Assembly: GCA_964616405.1 (NCBI GenBank)
Contig: CAZTRE010000014.1
Span: 1-29,956, forward strand
DNA length: 29,956 bases
From: JAEDES01 sp964616405
Lineage (GTDB): Bacteria; Bacillota_I; Bacilli_A; RF39; UBA660
Direction: 5' to 3'
Shown: positions 22,276-29,914 of the stretch, piece after piece
Layout: the number at the start of each line of letters is the position of its first letter
How positions within the stretch are numbered: position 1 is the first letter of the stretch
The notes under the pieces: generated by a model
Database searches by the model: none
Told to the model about the DNA's origin: nothing
The model's input: only the letters and a program-made list of their open reading frames with translations
Position numbers and translations under genes: made by a program

Positions 22276-24003
22276 ATGAAAGTGATTGATAAAGTTATTA
22301 AAAAAATGAAGTATAAACATCCATGGGATAAATTTTATGATAAGGATAAAAGAATAATAGAGGTTCCAAATGTTTCATTATATGAATATTTACGCGACTG
22401 TAGTCAAAAGTGTTTGGATAATATTGCAATTAATTATTTTAATAAGAAAATGACTTTTAGAGCGTTTTTAAATGAAATAAATGTATGTGCTAGGGCGTTA
22501 AGAAGTCAAGGCATTCGAGAGGGTGATGTAGTTACAATTTGTATGCCTAATACACCCGAAGCAGTTATTTCTTTTTATGCAGTTAATGAGATTGGAGCAA
22601 TTGCCAATATGATTCATCCACTATCTGCAGAGGAGGAAATTAAGAATTCTTTAATTAGTACTAAAAGTGTATTGTTAATTGCAATAAATTTGAGTTATAA
22701 AAAAGTTAAAGAAATTATTGATGATACAGCAGTTTATAAGACAATTATTGTTTCGGCAAGTGATTCGATGCCAACATTACTTAAATTTGGATATAATTTA
22801 ACGCAAGGAAGAAGTATTGAAACTCCAAAAAGAAGTGAAGTTTATTTATATTGGCACGAATTTATGGAAAAGGGAAAACATTATAATAGTAAGGTGCTTG
22901 TAAAAACTACTAAAGATCAACCAGCGGTAATTTTACATAGTGGTGGAACTACAGGAACACCTAAAAATATTGTTTTAACTAATGGAAATATTGTTGCGGG
23001 TGCAAAGCAAGCTGCTATAATTTTTCCAAAAATAGGAGTTGGGGATTCTGCTTTAGCAATTTTACCATTATTCCATTGTTTTGGATTATGTGTATGTGTC
23101 AATTCTGCTTTGTGTTTAGGAGCAACAGTTATATTAGTTCCACAGTTTAATGCAAAGAGGTTTGATAAATTGTTTAAATCATATCATCCATCTGTTGTAG
23201 TTGGAGTACCAACACTTTATGAAGCATTACTTACGAATAAGTATATGGATAATATGGATTTGTCATATGTTAAATATGCTATTTCTGGGGGAGATAGCTT
23301 AACGCCTGCAAAGAATGAAGCCGTTAATAAGTTCTTTATGAGTCATAATAGTTCTTCTAAACTAATTCAAGGGTTTGGTATGACCGAAACGAGTGGCCCT
23401 GTATGCGCTCAGGTGTTAGATGCAACTTTTGCGGGTAGTATTGGTATTCCTCTTCCTGGGAATGAAATTAAAATCTGTAATGTTGAAACTAGGGAAGAAG
23501 TTTCTTATGGCGAAACTGGAGAAATATGTATATCTGGGCCAACAGTTATGCCAGGCTATTTAGATAATGATAAAGAAACAAATGATATTTTAGAGATGGA
23601 TAAAAAAGGAAAGGTATGGTGTCATACTGGGGATTTAGGTTATATGACTGAAGATGGAGTAATTTATTACGTATCTCGTTTAAAAAGGATGCTTATTGTT
23701 TCAGGATATAATGTTTATCCATCACATATTGAAAACATTTTGATGCAACATCCTGATGTATTGAATTGTGGAGTAATTGGTATTCCTCATCCTTATAAAG
23801 TCCAAATTCCAAAAGCCTATATTGTTTTAAATAGTGGTGTTAAGGACAAACTAAAAGTAAGGAATGATATTAAAGAATATTGTAAGAAAAATTTGGCAGC
23901 TTACATGGTACCAAAAGAGTTTGAATTTAGGGAGTCTTTACCTAAAACAATGATAGGTAAAGTAAATTACCGAGAGTTAGAAAAAGAAAGTAAAAATAGA
24001 TAA
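22276..24003 (+). CDS. AMP-dependent acyl-CoA synthetase/ligase
   Basis: A 575-residue adenylate-forming enzyme. The phosphate-binding loop is HSGGTTGTPKNIVLTNGN (from residue 221), followed by GFGMTETSGPV (A5), WCHTGDLGYM (A7) and the catalytic Lys in KTMIGKVNYREL (A10). The subgroup looks like medium/long-chain fatty acyl-CoA ligases, since the protein is a stand-alone enzyme without carrier domain. It would activate a carboxylic acid with ATP and CoA; the substrate cannot be read from sequence. GAGG precedes the ATG. Single-gene unit with its own terminator, under the divergent TetR regulator. This pair is not in the B. subtilis ksgA-yabG interval, so it is an insertion. Confidence 0.92.
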   Translation: MKVIDKVIKKMKYKHPWDKFYDKDKRIIEVPNVSLYEYLRDCSQKCLDNIAINYFNKKMTFRAFLNEINVCARALRSQGIREGDVVTICMPNTPEAVISFYAVNEIGAIANMIHPLSAEEEIKNSLISTKSVLLIAINLSYKKVKEIIDDTAVYKTIIVSASDSMPTLLKFGYNLTQGRSIETPKRSEVYLYWHEFMEKGKHYNSKVLVKTTKDQPAVILHSGGTTGTPKNIVLTNGNIVAGAKQAAIIFPKIGVGDSALAILPLFHCFGLCVCVNSALCLGATVILVPQFNAKRFDKLFKSYHPSVVVGVPTLYEALLTNKYMDNMDLSYVKYAISGGDSLTPAKNEAVNKFFMSHNSSSKLIQGFGMTETSGPVCAQVLDATFAGSIGIPLPGNEIKICNVETREEVSYGETGEICISGPTVMPGYLDNDKETNDILEMDKKGKVWCHTGDLGYMTEDGVIYYVSRLKRMLIVSGYNVYPSHIENILMQHPDVLNCGVIGIPHPYKVQIPKAYIVLNSGVKDKLKVRNDIKEYCKKNLAAYMVPKEFEFRESLPKTMIGKVNYRELEKESKNR

Positions 24004-24004
24004 A

Positions 24005-24034
24005 AGTGCTGATTGAATAGTCAGCGCTTTTTTC
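24005..24034 (+). terminator. Terminator of the acyl-CoA synthetase gene
   Basis: AGTGCTGA pairs with TCAGCGCT (one wobble) around an 8-base loop, then six T. Confidence 0.85.
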
Positions 24035-24060
24035 ATAATTTTTGAAGTTAGACATATACT
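24033..24060 (+). promoter_or_regulatory. Candidate sigma-E promoter of yabG
   Basis: TCATAAT (24033-24039), a 13-base spacer and CATATACT (24053-24060) fit KMATATT-N13/14-CATACAMT with one mismatch in each box. B. subtilis transcribes yabG from sigma-K, a closely related specificity, so which mother-cell factor acts is open. The ribosome-binding site starts about 13 bases after the first C of the -10. Confidence 0.45.
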
Positions 24061-24077
24061 TAATTGGAGATGATGAA

Positions 24078-24857
24078 ATGAACTTCAAATTAGGTGACTT
24101 AGTAACTAGAATTTCTCATAAACACGATATTGTTTTTAAAATAGTTGGATTAGAAAATAATATAGTTTATTTAAAGGGTGTTGATTTACGTTTATATGCG
24201 GATAGTGATGTCTCTGATTTAGTAAATGTTGCTTATAAGGGCGATTCTGATAAAGAAATAATTGATGAAAATATTAGAGATATTAATTTGGATCGAAGCC
24301 AATATTTTTATTTGCCAGGTAAAATACTTCATATTGATGGTGATGAAGAATACTTAGAAAGATGTATGACTTTTTATAAAGAAATGAATATAAAAGCTAA
24401 TGGGCTTGTTTTACCAGAAATAGAGATTGCCGATCGAATTGTGGATCTTTTGGCTGAATATCGACCGGATATTGTAGTTATTACTGGGCATGATGCTTAC
24501 TATGAAAGAAAACGAAAAGAAGGAAGTAATGGTAATTATCAAAATTCGGCAAATTTTATTGAAGCGGTAAAGGTTTCTAGAAGATTTGAAAAGAGCCAAG
24601 ATAAATTAATTATAATTGCAGGGGCATGTCAGTCTAATTATGAGGATTTAATTAAGGCGGGGGCAAATTTTGCTTCCAGTCCGAAACGGATTAATATTCA
24701 TGCACTGGATCCGGCCATAGTAGCGGCATCATTGGCTTTATCGGATCGTAATCAAAGTATTGATGTTATTAAGATTATCGAAAAGACAAAGTATGGAAGC
24801 GAAGGTATTGGCGGTATAATAACAAATGGTACAATGTATGTGGGGTATCCAAGATGA
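24078..24857 (+). CDS. yabG: Sporulation-specific protease YabG
   Basis: YabG (peptidase family U57) trims coat and cortex-associated proteins during sporulation in Bacillus and Clostridium. The 259-residue protein is full length. N-terminal FKLGDLVTRISHKHDIVFKI, GKILHIDGDEEYLERC, VVITGHDAYY (His138) and IIAGACQSNYEDLIKAGANF (Cys184) are the recognised blocks; the His and Cys are the likely catalytic residues. The start at 24078 has GGAGATGATGAA ahead. Its stop overlaps the veg start, as in the usual yabG-veg order. It marks the lineage as a sporulator. Confidence 0.94.
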   Translation: MNFKLGDLVTRISHKHDIVFKIVGLENNIVYLKGVDLRLYADSDVSDLVNVAYKGDSDKEIIDENIRDINLDRSQYFYLPGKILHIDGDEEYLERCMTFYKEMNIKANGLVLPEIEIADRIVDLLAEYRPDIVVITGHDAYYERKRKEGSNGNYQNSANFIEAVKVSRRFEKSQDKLIIIAGACQSNYEDLIKAGANFASSPKRINIHALDPAIVAASLALSDRNQSIDVIKIIEKTKYGSEGIGGIITNGTMYVGYPR

Positions 24858-25066
24858 TGTTATCGAAAATAAGGGCTAATCTTTTGCATTATGTTGGGGA
24901 AAAAAAGAAATTTCGATTTAATGGTTCTAGAAATTTAGTGGAAAAATTCGAAGGTATTATTACTGAAGTATATTCTAATATTTTTATAATAAAAATGGAA
25001 ACTGGTGGTGTACGCTCTTATAGTTATAGTGATTTGCTAATTGGTGCGTTATCTATAATCGAATAA
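24854..25066 (+). CDS. veg: Veg protein
   Basis: A 70-residue beta-barrel-like protein of the Veg (DUF1021) family. Conserved pattern: a short basic N-terminal helix, KKFRFNGSRNLVEKFEGII, EVYSNIFIIKME and SYSYSDLLIG. In B. subtilis Veg stimulates biofilm matrix genes by opposing SinR and is strongly expressed in growth. Here it overlaps yabG by 4 bases (ATGATG; 24854 or 24857 may be the start), so it is probably co-translated with a sporulation gene, which differs from the strong separate veg promoter of B. subtilis. sspF, ispE, purR and ridA, which follow in B. subtilis, are missing. Confidence 0.9.
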   Translation: MMLSKIRANLLHYVGEKKKFRFNGSRNLVEKFEGIITEVYSNIFIIKMETGGVRSYSYSDLLIGALSIIE

Positions 25067-25101
25067 ACCATTATTAATTAAAGGTTTATCGTATAAAAAT
25101 A

Positions 25102-25130
25102 TTGATTTTTAATGAATAATATTATAAAAT
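25102..25130 (+). promoter_or_regulatory. Putative promoter of spoVG
   Basis: TTGATT (25102-25107), 17 bases, TAAAAT (25125-25130). No good match to the sigma-H spoVG promoter of B. subtilis was found. Confidence 0.45.
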
Positions 25131-25173
25131 GTAGATATAAAGTGATTACGCTTTAAGAGGGAGGAATTTTTTC

Positions 25174-25452
25174 ATGAAGATTACATCAGTAAATGTACGT
25201 AAAATTGAAAAAGAAGGTTCACGTATGAAAGGTATTGCATCAGTATTACTAGATGATAGCTTTGCAGTACATGATATTCGTATTATTGAGGGAGATAACG
25301 GTCTATTTATAGCAATGCCTAGCCGAAAGACAGCTACAGGTGGATATCGTGATATTGCTCACCCAATTAATCCAGAAGTTCGCGCAATGTTTGAAGAAGC
25401 AATTTTAGAAGCTTATAAAAATGCTCCTGAAGCGACCGATGAAGAAGAATAA
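25174..25452 (+). CDS. spoVG: RNA/DNA-binding septation regulator SpoVG
   Basis: A 92-residue, highly conserved regulator that binds RNA and DNA and affects septation, sporulation and surface properties. Near-universal blocks: MKITSVNVRKI, RMKGIASVLLDDSFAVHDIRIIEG, GLFIAMPSRKT, YRDIAHPINPEVR. The tail is acidic. GGGAGGAA precedes the start. Single-gene unit with its own promoter and strong terminator. Confidence 0.97.
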   Translation: MKITSVNVRKIEKEGSRMKGIASVLLDDSFAVHDIRIIEGDNGLFIAMPSRKTATGGYRDIAHPINPEVRAMFEEAILEAYKNAPEATDEEE

Positions 25453-25475
25453 GAAGCTGATGCTTCTTTTTTTTT
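25451..25475 (+). terminator. Intrinsic terminator of spoVG
   Basis: AGAAGC-TGAT-GCTTCT hairpin with a tight 4-base loop and eight following T. Confidence 0.88.
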
Positions 25476-25503
25476 GCATATTTTTCTTTTATTCACATAT
25501 TAT
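25476..25503 (+). promoter_or_regulatory. Candidate sigma-E promoter of yabP-yabQ
   Basis: GCATATT (25476-25482) is a full match to the sigma-E -35 KMATATT. After exactly 13 bases CATATTAT (25496-25503) matches the -10 at 6 of 8. yabP and yabQ are sigma-E genes in B. subtilis. AGGAGG begins 13 bases after the first C of the -10, so the mRNA leader would be very short. Confidence 0.45.
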
Positions 25504-25520
25504 TTATTAGGAGGAAATAT

Positions 25521-25814
25521 ATGGACAAACAAGATAATAGTATAAGTAATTATAGTCATGGAATTAGTTTATTTGAGAGAAAAAATTTAGTTATAACAGG
25601 GGTAAAAAAAATAGACAACTTTGATAATACACAATTTATATTAGAAACAATTATGGGATATATGATAATTAAAGGTAGTGATTTAGAATTAGTTAAACTA
25701 GATACATTACAGGGACATGTAACTATTAAGGGATTAATTAATAGTATTAATTATGCTGATGAAAATTCTAAGAAAGATAGAGAAGATAGTATTTTTAGTA
25801 GACTTTTTAAATAA
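25521..25814 (+). CDS. yabP: Spore coat/cortex protein YabP
   Basis: A 97-residue member of the YabP/YqfC family. The conserved core is ERKNLVITGVKKIDNFDNTQF, ILETIMGYMIIKGSDLEL, LDTLQGHVTIKGLINSINY. YabP is needed in the mother cell for cortex and coat formation in B. subtilis. AGGAGG lies ahead of the start. Its stop overlaps the yabQ start (TAATG), so the two are coupled. Confidence 0.93.
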   Translation: MDKQDNSISNYSHGISLFERKNLVITGVKKIDNFDNTQFILETIMGYMIIKGSDLELVKLDTLQGHVTIKGLINSINYADENSKKDREDSIFSRLFK

Positions 25815-26089
25815 TGAGTTTAAATATTCAGATTTATTCACTAATTTTTTCTTTTGTTTTTGGAATGTTATTTAGTTTATTACTTAAGATAAATTATAAA
25901 TTTCTATTTGTTAATAGAGGAAGAATACAAATATTTAGTAATTTTATATTTTTATTAGATATTTCTCTATTATATTTTTTAGGATTGAAAATGATTAACC
26001 ATGGAATTTTACATATATATTTTTTAATTGTTTTTTTATTAGGATGGTTAATTGGAAAAAAAGTGTTAGACAAATTTTGTAAGAAATAG
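25814..26089 (+). CDS. yabQ: Spore cortex membrane protein YabQ
   Basis: A 91-residue protein with about three hydrophobic helices (near residues 6-23, 39-57, 66-82), an early conserved block FSFVFGMLFSLLLK, and a basic end. This, plus direct coupling to yabP, identifies YabQ, which B. subtilis needs for cortex synthesis and which localises to membranes around the forespore. It is shorter than the B. subtilis protein. The sequence is weakly conserved in the family, so position carries part of the weight. Confidence 0.85.
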   Translation: MSLNIQIYSLIFSFVFGMLFSLLLKINYKFLFVNRGRIQIFSNFIFLLDISLLYFLGLKMINHGILHIYFLIVFLLGWLIGKKVLDKFCKK

Positions 26090-26120
26090 TGTCAAATTTT
26101 ATATATTTTTGTTTTATTAG

Positions 26121-26155
26121 TTGAATTGCACTCTTGACCGAAGATATAATATAAT
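26121..26155 (+). promoter_or_regulatory. Promoter region of divIC
   Basis: Two overlapping options: TTGAAT-N18-TATAAT (26121/26145) or TTGCAC-N18-TATAAT (26126/26150). Confidence 0.55.
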
Positions 26156-26177
26156 GTGAAAAGGTAGGTGAAGAGAA

Positions 26178-26483
26178 GTGGCTAGCAAGAAAAAAAATAG
26201 TAAAAGAAAAAGAAATCGTAGAATGTTATTACTAGGATTTGGTTCATTAGCTATAATTGTTGCCATGACTCTTACTATTGGAAAGTACTGGGTTGAGATA
26301 ATTGATAAATATAAAGAAAAGAAAGAACTAGAGGAAAGATTGGTTCAGTTACAACAAGAAGAGAAAGTTTTAAAACTTGATGCTTCTAAATTACAAGATC
26401 CAGATTATGTAGCGAGATATGCTAGAGAAAAATATTTGTATTCAAAAGATGGAGAATTTATTATTAAAATACCAAAAAAATAA
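26178..26483 (+). CDS. divIC: Septum formation initiator DivIC/FtsB family
   Basis: A 101-residue single-pass divisome protein. A very basic cytoplasmic tail (ASKKKNSKRKRNRR) is followed by one transmembrane segment (about 16-36) and an extracytoplasmic coiled coil (IIDKYKEKKELEERLVQLQQEE). The DPDYVARYAREKYLY block (here LQDPDYVARYAREKY) is typical. It would join FtsL and DivIB at the septum. The start codon is GTG with AGGTGA ahead. The position after yabP-yabQ is the same as in B. subtilis. yabR and spoIIE, which follow there, are absent here. Confidence 0.94.
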   Translation: MASKKKNSKRKRNRRMLLLGFGSLAIIVAMTLTIGKYWVEIIDKYKEKKELEERLVQLQQEEKVLKLDASKLQDPDYVARYAREKYLYSKDGEFIIKIPKK

Positions 26484-26507
26484 TAAAGGTCTCTTTTTTC
26501 TTTTGGT
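26471..26507 (+). terminator. Weak candidate terminator after divIC
   Basis: ACCAAAA (26471-26477) and TTTTGGT (26501-26507) pair across a 23-base loop that includes a T-run; the left arm lies in the last codons of divIC. Confidence 0.3.
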
Positions 26508-26511
26508 TTTG

Positions 26512-26520
26512 TGTTATAAT
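26512..26520 (+). promoter_or_regulatory. Extended -10 promoter of tilS
   Basis: TGTTATAAT, the same 9-mer as before dnaX, 33 bases ahead of the tilS start. No clear -35. Confidence 0.5.
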
Positions 26521-26552
26521 GTTTGTTAGCCTTAGATAAAGGAGGTTGCATA

Positions 26553-27863
26553 ATGAAAATTGATAAGGATTTTAAATTTTCATTAAAGGATACAATTGTG
26601 ATTGGTTGTTCTAGCGGACCTGATTCAATGGCCTTAGTGGATATGTTGTTAAAGGTAAGAGATAAATATCAATTATTCCTTATTGTTGCTCATGTAAATC
26701 ATAATGTTAGAAGTGAAAGTTATGAAGAGGCAGAGTATTTAAAAGATTATTGTCAGAAAAATGAGTTAGTTTTTGAATCGATGGTTATTGAAGAATATGG
26801 TGATGATAATTTTCATAATGAAGCAAGAAATATTCGATATAATTTTTTTGAGTCTTTAGTTAAAAAGTATGATGCTAATTATTTAATGACTGCTCATCAT
26901 GGTGATGATTTGATTGAAACTATTTTGATGCGTATGGTTAGGGGATCAAACTTAAATGGATATAGTGGTTTTAAAGAAGTTGTTGAGATGGATGGTTATA
27001 AAATTGTTAGGCCACTTATTCGTTATACAAAACAAGAATTAGAAGAATATGTTAGAGAGAATAATATCAAGTATTATGTAGATAGTTCTAATGACAAGGA
27101 TAAGTATACTAGAAATAGATATAGAAAAAATGTTATTCCTTTTTTGAAAGAAGAAGATGCTAAGGTTCATTATAAATTTTTGAAGTTTAGTGAAGAACTT
27201 GATGCTGCTAGTAAATTCATTAATAAAGTTAGAGATAGAGCAATTAAGCGTTGTTTAAATGGTAATTTATTGATGCTTGAGCCTTTTAAAGAGGAAGATG
27301 AATTTATTCAGAAAGAAATTCTTTACTATATGTTAAGTGAGTTTTATCATGATGATTTGATATTAGTAGGAGATAAGCATATTGCTTTATTATTTGACTT
27401 GATTTATAGTAGAAAAGCAAATTCTTTTGTCAATTTACCTAATGAGGTTGTTGCTAATAAGAACTATAATGTGTTAGAATTAAAACGTGAGACATTAGAA
27501 ATAACTAGCTATGAGATAGAGTTTGACAATTATGTTTTATTACCTAATAATCATTCTATTGAGGAAATTGATGATACAGAAGATAATAGTAATAGTATTT
27601 GTCGTCTTGATAGTAATGAGATTTTATTACCTTTGGTTGTTAGAACTAGAAGAGTGGGCGATAAAATGAAGGTTAAAGGTCTTAATGGATCCAAAAAGGT
27701 TAAGGATATTTTTATTGATAAAAAAATAAGATTAGATAAAAGAGATTCTTGGCCAGTAGTAGTAGATTCAAAGGGAAACATAGTATGGATTCCCGGAATT
27801 AAAAAATCAAGTTTTGATAAGAAAAAGATAGATAGTTATGATATTGTATTAAAATACAGTTAA
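26553..27863 (+). CDS. tilS: tRNA(Ile)-lysidine synthase
   Basis: TilS attaches lysine to C34 of tRNA-Ile2(CAU), changing its codon to AUA and its identity from Met to Ile; essential. The PP-loop is IVIGCSSGPDSMALVDML (SGG of the usual SGGxDS is SSG here). Further blocks: VAHVNHNVRSES, LMTAHHGDDLIETILMRMVRGS, RPLIRYTKQELEEYV and DSSNDKDKYTRNRYR. The C-terminal domain (LVVRTRRVGDKMKVKGLNGSKKVKDIFID) is present, for 436 residues in all. Start at 26553 with AAAGGAGG ahead. In B. subtilis hprT lies between tilS and ftsH; it is missing here. Confidence 0.96.
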   Translation: MKIDKDFKFSLKDTIVIGCSSGPDSMALVDMLLKVRDKYQLFLIVAHVNHNVRSESYEEAEYLKDYCQKNELVFESMVIEEYGDDNFHNEARNIRYNFFESLVKKYDANYLMTAHHGDDLIETILMRMVRGSNLNGYSGFKEVVEMDGYKIVRPLIRYTKQELEEYVRENNIKYYVDSSNDKDKYTRNRYRKNVIPFLKEEDAKVHYKFLKFSEELDAASKFINKVRDRAIKRCLNGNLLMLEPFKEEDEFIQKEILYYMLSEFYHDDLILVGDKHIALLFDLIYSRKANSFVNLPNEVVANKNYNVLELKRETLEITSYEIEFDNYVLLPNNHSIEEIDDTEDNSNSICRLDSNEILLPLVVRTRRVGDKMKVKGLNGSKKVKDIFIDKKIRLDKRDSWPVVVDSKGNIVWIPGIKKSSFDKKKIDSYDIVLKYS

Positions 27864-27875
27864 GGAGGGAATTTA

Positions 27876-29834
27876 GTGGATAAGAAAACTGTAAAAAGAG
27901 GATTATTACCTTATTTGTTTTTAGCATTGATTATGCTAGGAATGTTTTATTTTTTAAATGTAGCTAATAGAAATGTCCATATATTAAGTTATGATGAATT
28001 TATGGATAGTTTAAACTCTGGTAAAGTGACTGAAGTTGAAGTTACTGCTAGGGCTAATGGATATACATATGAAGTTAGAGGAGCTTTAAAAAGCTATGAA
28101 AAGGGAGAAACCTTTTTAGCTAAGCTACCACTTAGTGAAGAAGTAATGAAAAAAATTGTTGTTGCTAGTGACAAACAAGATTTTAAGTTAACTGCTGAGG
28201 CTGATCCTGATTCGGCGACATGGTTATTTGTTTTGTATAATATAATGCCAATTTTATTAATTTTAATATTAGCTTTTTGGTTCTTTAATAAACAACTTGC
28301 TGGTAATAAGAGTTCAATGGATTTTGGTAAGAGTAAAGCTAGGTTAAATAGTGATACAAACAAGGTGACATTTAAGGATGTTGCTGGATTAAAGGAAGAA
28401 AAAGAAGAAGTTAAAGAATTAATTGATTTCTTGAAAAATCCTAAGAAGTTCCAAAAACTTGGAGCTAGAATTCCAAAAGGAGTATTATTATTTGGTCCTC
28501 CAGGAACAGGTAAAACTTTGTTAGCAAAAGCTGTTGCGGGAGAAGCTGATGTTCCATTCTATTTTATCAGTGGTTCTGATTTCGTAGAATTATTTGTTGG
28601 TGTTGGTGCTAGTCGTGTTAGAGATATGTTCCAACAAGCAAAAAGGAATGCACCATGTTTAATTTTTATTGATGAAATTGATGCTGTGGGTCGTCAAAGA
28701 GGAACTGGTTTAGGTGGAGGTCACGATGAACGAGAACAAACACTTAACCAATTATTAACTGAGATGGATGGATTTGGTGCAAATGAAGGAATTATTATTA
28801 TTGCTGCAACTAACCGTCCAGATGTATTAGATCCAGCATTACTTAGACCTGGACGTTTTGATAGACAAGTAACTGTTAATTTACCAGATATTAAAGGTCG
28901 TGAAGAAATTTTAGCTGTTCATGCTAGAAATAAAACTTTAGCTGAAGGTATTACTTTAGAAAATTTAGCTAAGAGAACACCTGGATTTAGTGGAGCCGAC
29001 TTAGAAAACTTGTTAAATGAAGCAGCATTACTTGCTGTTAGACGTAACAAAGAAGAGATTACAATGAGTGAAATTGATGAGGCTACAGATAGGGTACTTA
29101 TGGGACCTGCTAAGACTTCTCGTAAATATAGTGAGAACGATAGAAAGCTAGTTGCTTATCATGAAGCTGGGCATGCGGTTATTGGTTTAAAATTATCTAA
29201 TGCTAACGTAGTTCAAAAAGTAACAATTATTCCTAGGGGTACTGCTGGTGGCTATAACATGATGGTTCCTGCAGAAGAAAAATTGTGTTCTACTAAGAAT
29301 GATTTGTTAGAACAAATTACAGGTTTACTTGGTGGAAGAACGGCTGAGGAAGTTATATTCCATGAAATTACAACGGGTGCTCATAATGATTTTGAAAAGG
29401 CAACAAAGATTGCAAGAGCAATGGTTACAGAATATGGTATGAGTGATTTAGGACCACTTCAATTTGAACAAAAAGAAGGTAGTGTATTCTTAGGCCGTGA
29501 TTATAATAAGAGTCAACATTTTTCAAATGAAGTTGCAAATGAAATTGATATGGAAATGAGAAAAATTATTAATAATTGTCATAAAAAAGCAACGGAAATT
29601 ATTAAGAAAAATGAAGATTTATTAAAATTGATTGCGGATGCATTATTAGAATATGAAACTTTAACTAAAGAGCAAATTGATTATTTAGTTAAGAATGGGA
29701 AAATGCCTGAAGAAGATGAGGCTAATTTAGAGGCTATGTCAGTGACAAAGTTAAGAGAGTTAGCAAAAGAAAAAGGTATTAAAAATTATTCTAAACTAAC
29801 CAAAGCGGAATTATTAAAAGAGTTAGATATTTAA
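27876..29834 (+). CDS. ftsH: ATP-dependent zinc metalloprotease FtsH
   Basis: Membrane-bound AAA+ protease that degrades damaged membrane proteins and regulators. Transmembrane segments at about 9-28 and 115-137 flank a small outside domain. Walker A GPPGTGKT is at 207-214, Walker B IFIDEIDAVG about 263-272, the second region of homology includes ATNRPDVLDPALLRPGRFD, and the zinc site HEAGH is at 429-433. The start is GTG with AAGGAGGG ahead, 12 bases after tilS. The last 35 residues (from about 618; MSVTKLRELAKEKGI ... LTKAELLKEL) look like a SAP/Rho-N helix-extension-helix unit, not part of standard FtsH. Total 652 residues, so the tail replaces the usual disordered end. Confidence 0.97.
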   Translation: MDKKTVKRGLLPYLFLALIMLGMFYFLNVANRNVHILSYDEFMDSLNSGKVTEVEVTARANGYTYEVRGALKSYEKGETFLAKLPLSEEVMKKIVVASDKQDFKLTAEADPDSATWLFVLYNIMPILLILILAFWFFNKQLAGNKSSMDFGKSKARLNSDTNKVTFKDVAGLKEEKEEVKELIDFLKNPKKFQKLGARIPKGVLLFGPPGTGKTLLAKAVAGEADVPFYFISGSDFVELFVGVGASRVRDMFQQAKRNAPCLIFIDEIDAVGRQRGTGLGGGHDEREQTLNQLLTEMDGFGANEGIIIIAATNRPDVLDPALLRPGRFDRQVTVNLPDIKGREEILAVHARNKTLAEGITLENLAKRTPGFSGADLENLLNEAALLAVRRNKEEITMSEIDEATDRVLMGPAKTSRKYSENDRKLVAYHEAGHAVIGLKLSNANVVQKVTIIPRGTAGGYNMMVPAEEKLCSTKNDLLEQITGLLGGRTAEEVIFHEITTGAHNDFEKATKIARAMVTEYGMSDLGPLQFEQKEGSVFLGRDYNKSQHFSNEVANEIDMEMRKIINNCHKKATEIIKKNEDLLKLIADALLEYETLTKEQIDYLVKNGKMPEEDEANLEAMSVTKLRELAKEKGIKNYSKLTKAELLKELDI

Positions 29835-29845
29835 TTAGTAATATG

Positions 29846-29881
29846 AACTCCATTTCTGAAATAAAGGAATGGAGTTTTTTT
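29846..29881 (+). terminator. Intrinsic terminator of ftsH
   Basis: AACTCCATT pairs perfectly with AATGGAGTT around a 13-base loop, followed by a T-run. Confidence 0.88.
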
Positions 29882-29914
29882 GTGCTAAAATTTGTCCAGA
29901 ATTTAGTGTAAAGA

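Noticed and set aside
23451..23466. TTCCTGGGAA in the acyl-CoA synthetase gene as a Noc-like site
   Set aside because: The flanks do not match the palindrome and the bases encode conserved protein (IPLPGNE).
26134..26139. TTGACC as the -35 of divIC
   Set aside because: It is only 5 and 10 bases from the two TATAAT boxes, too close for a sigma-A promoter.
28094..28363. Antisense open frame opposite ftsH
   Set aside because: Shadow of ftsH; no ribosome-binding site or family similarity.
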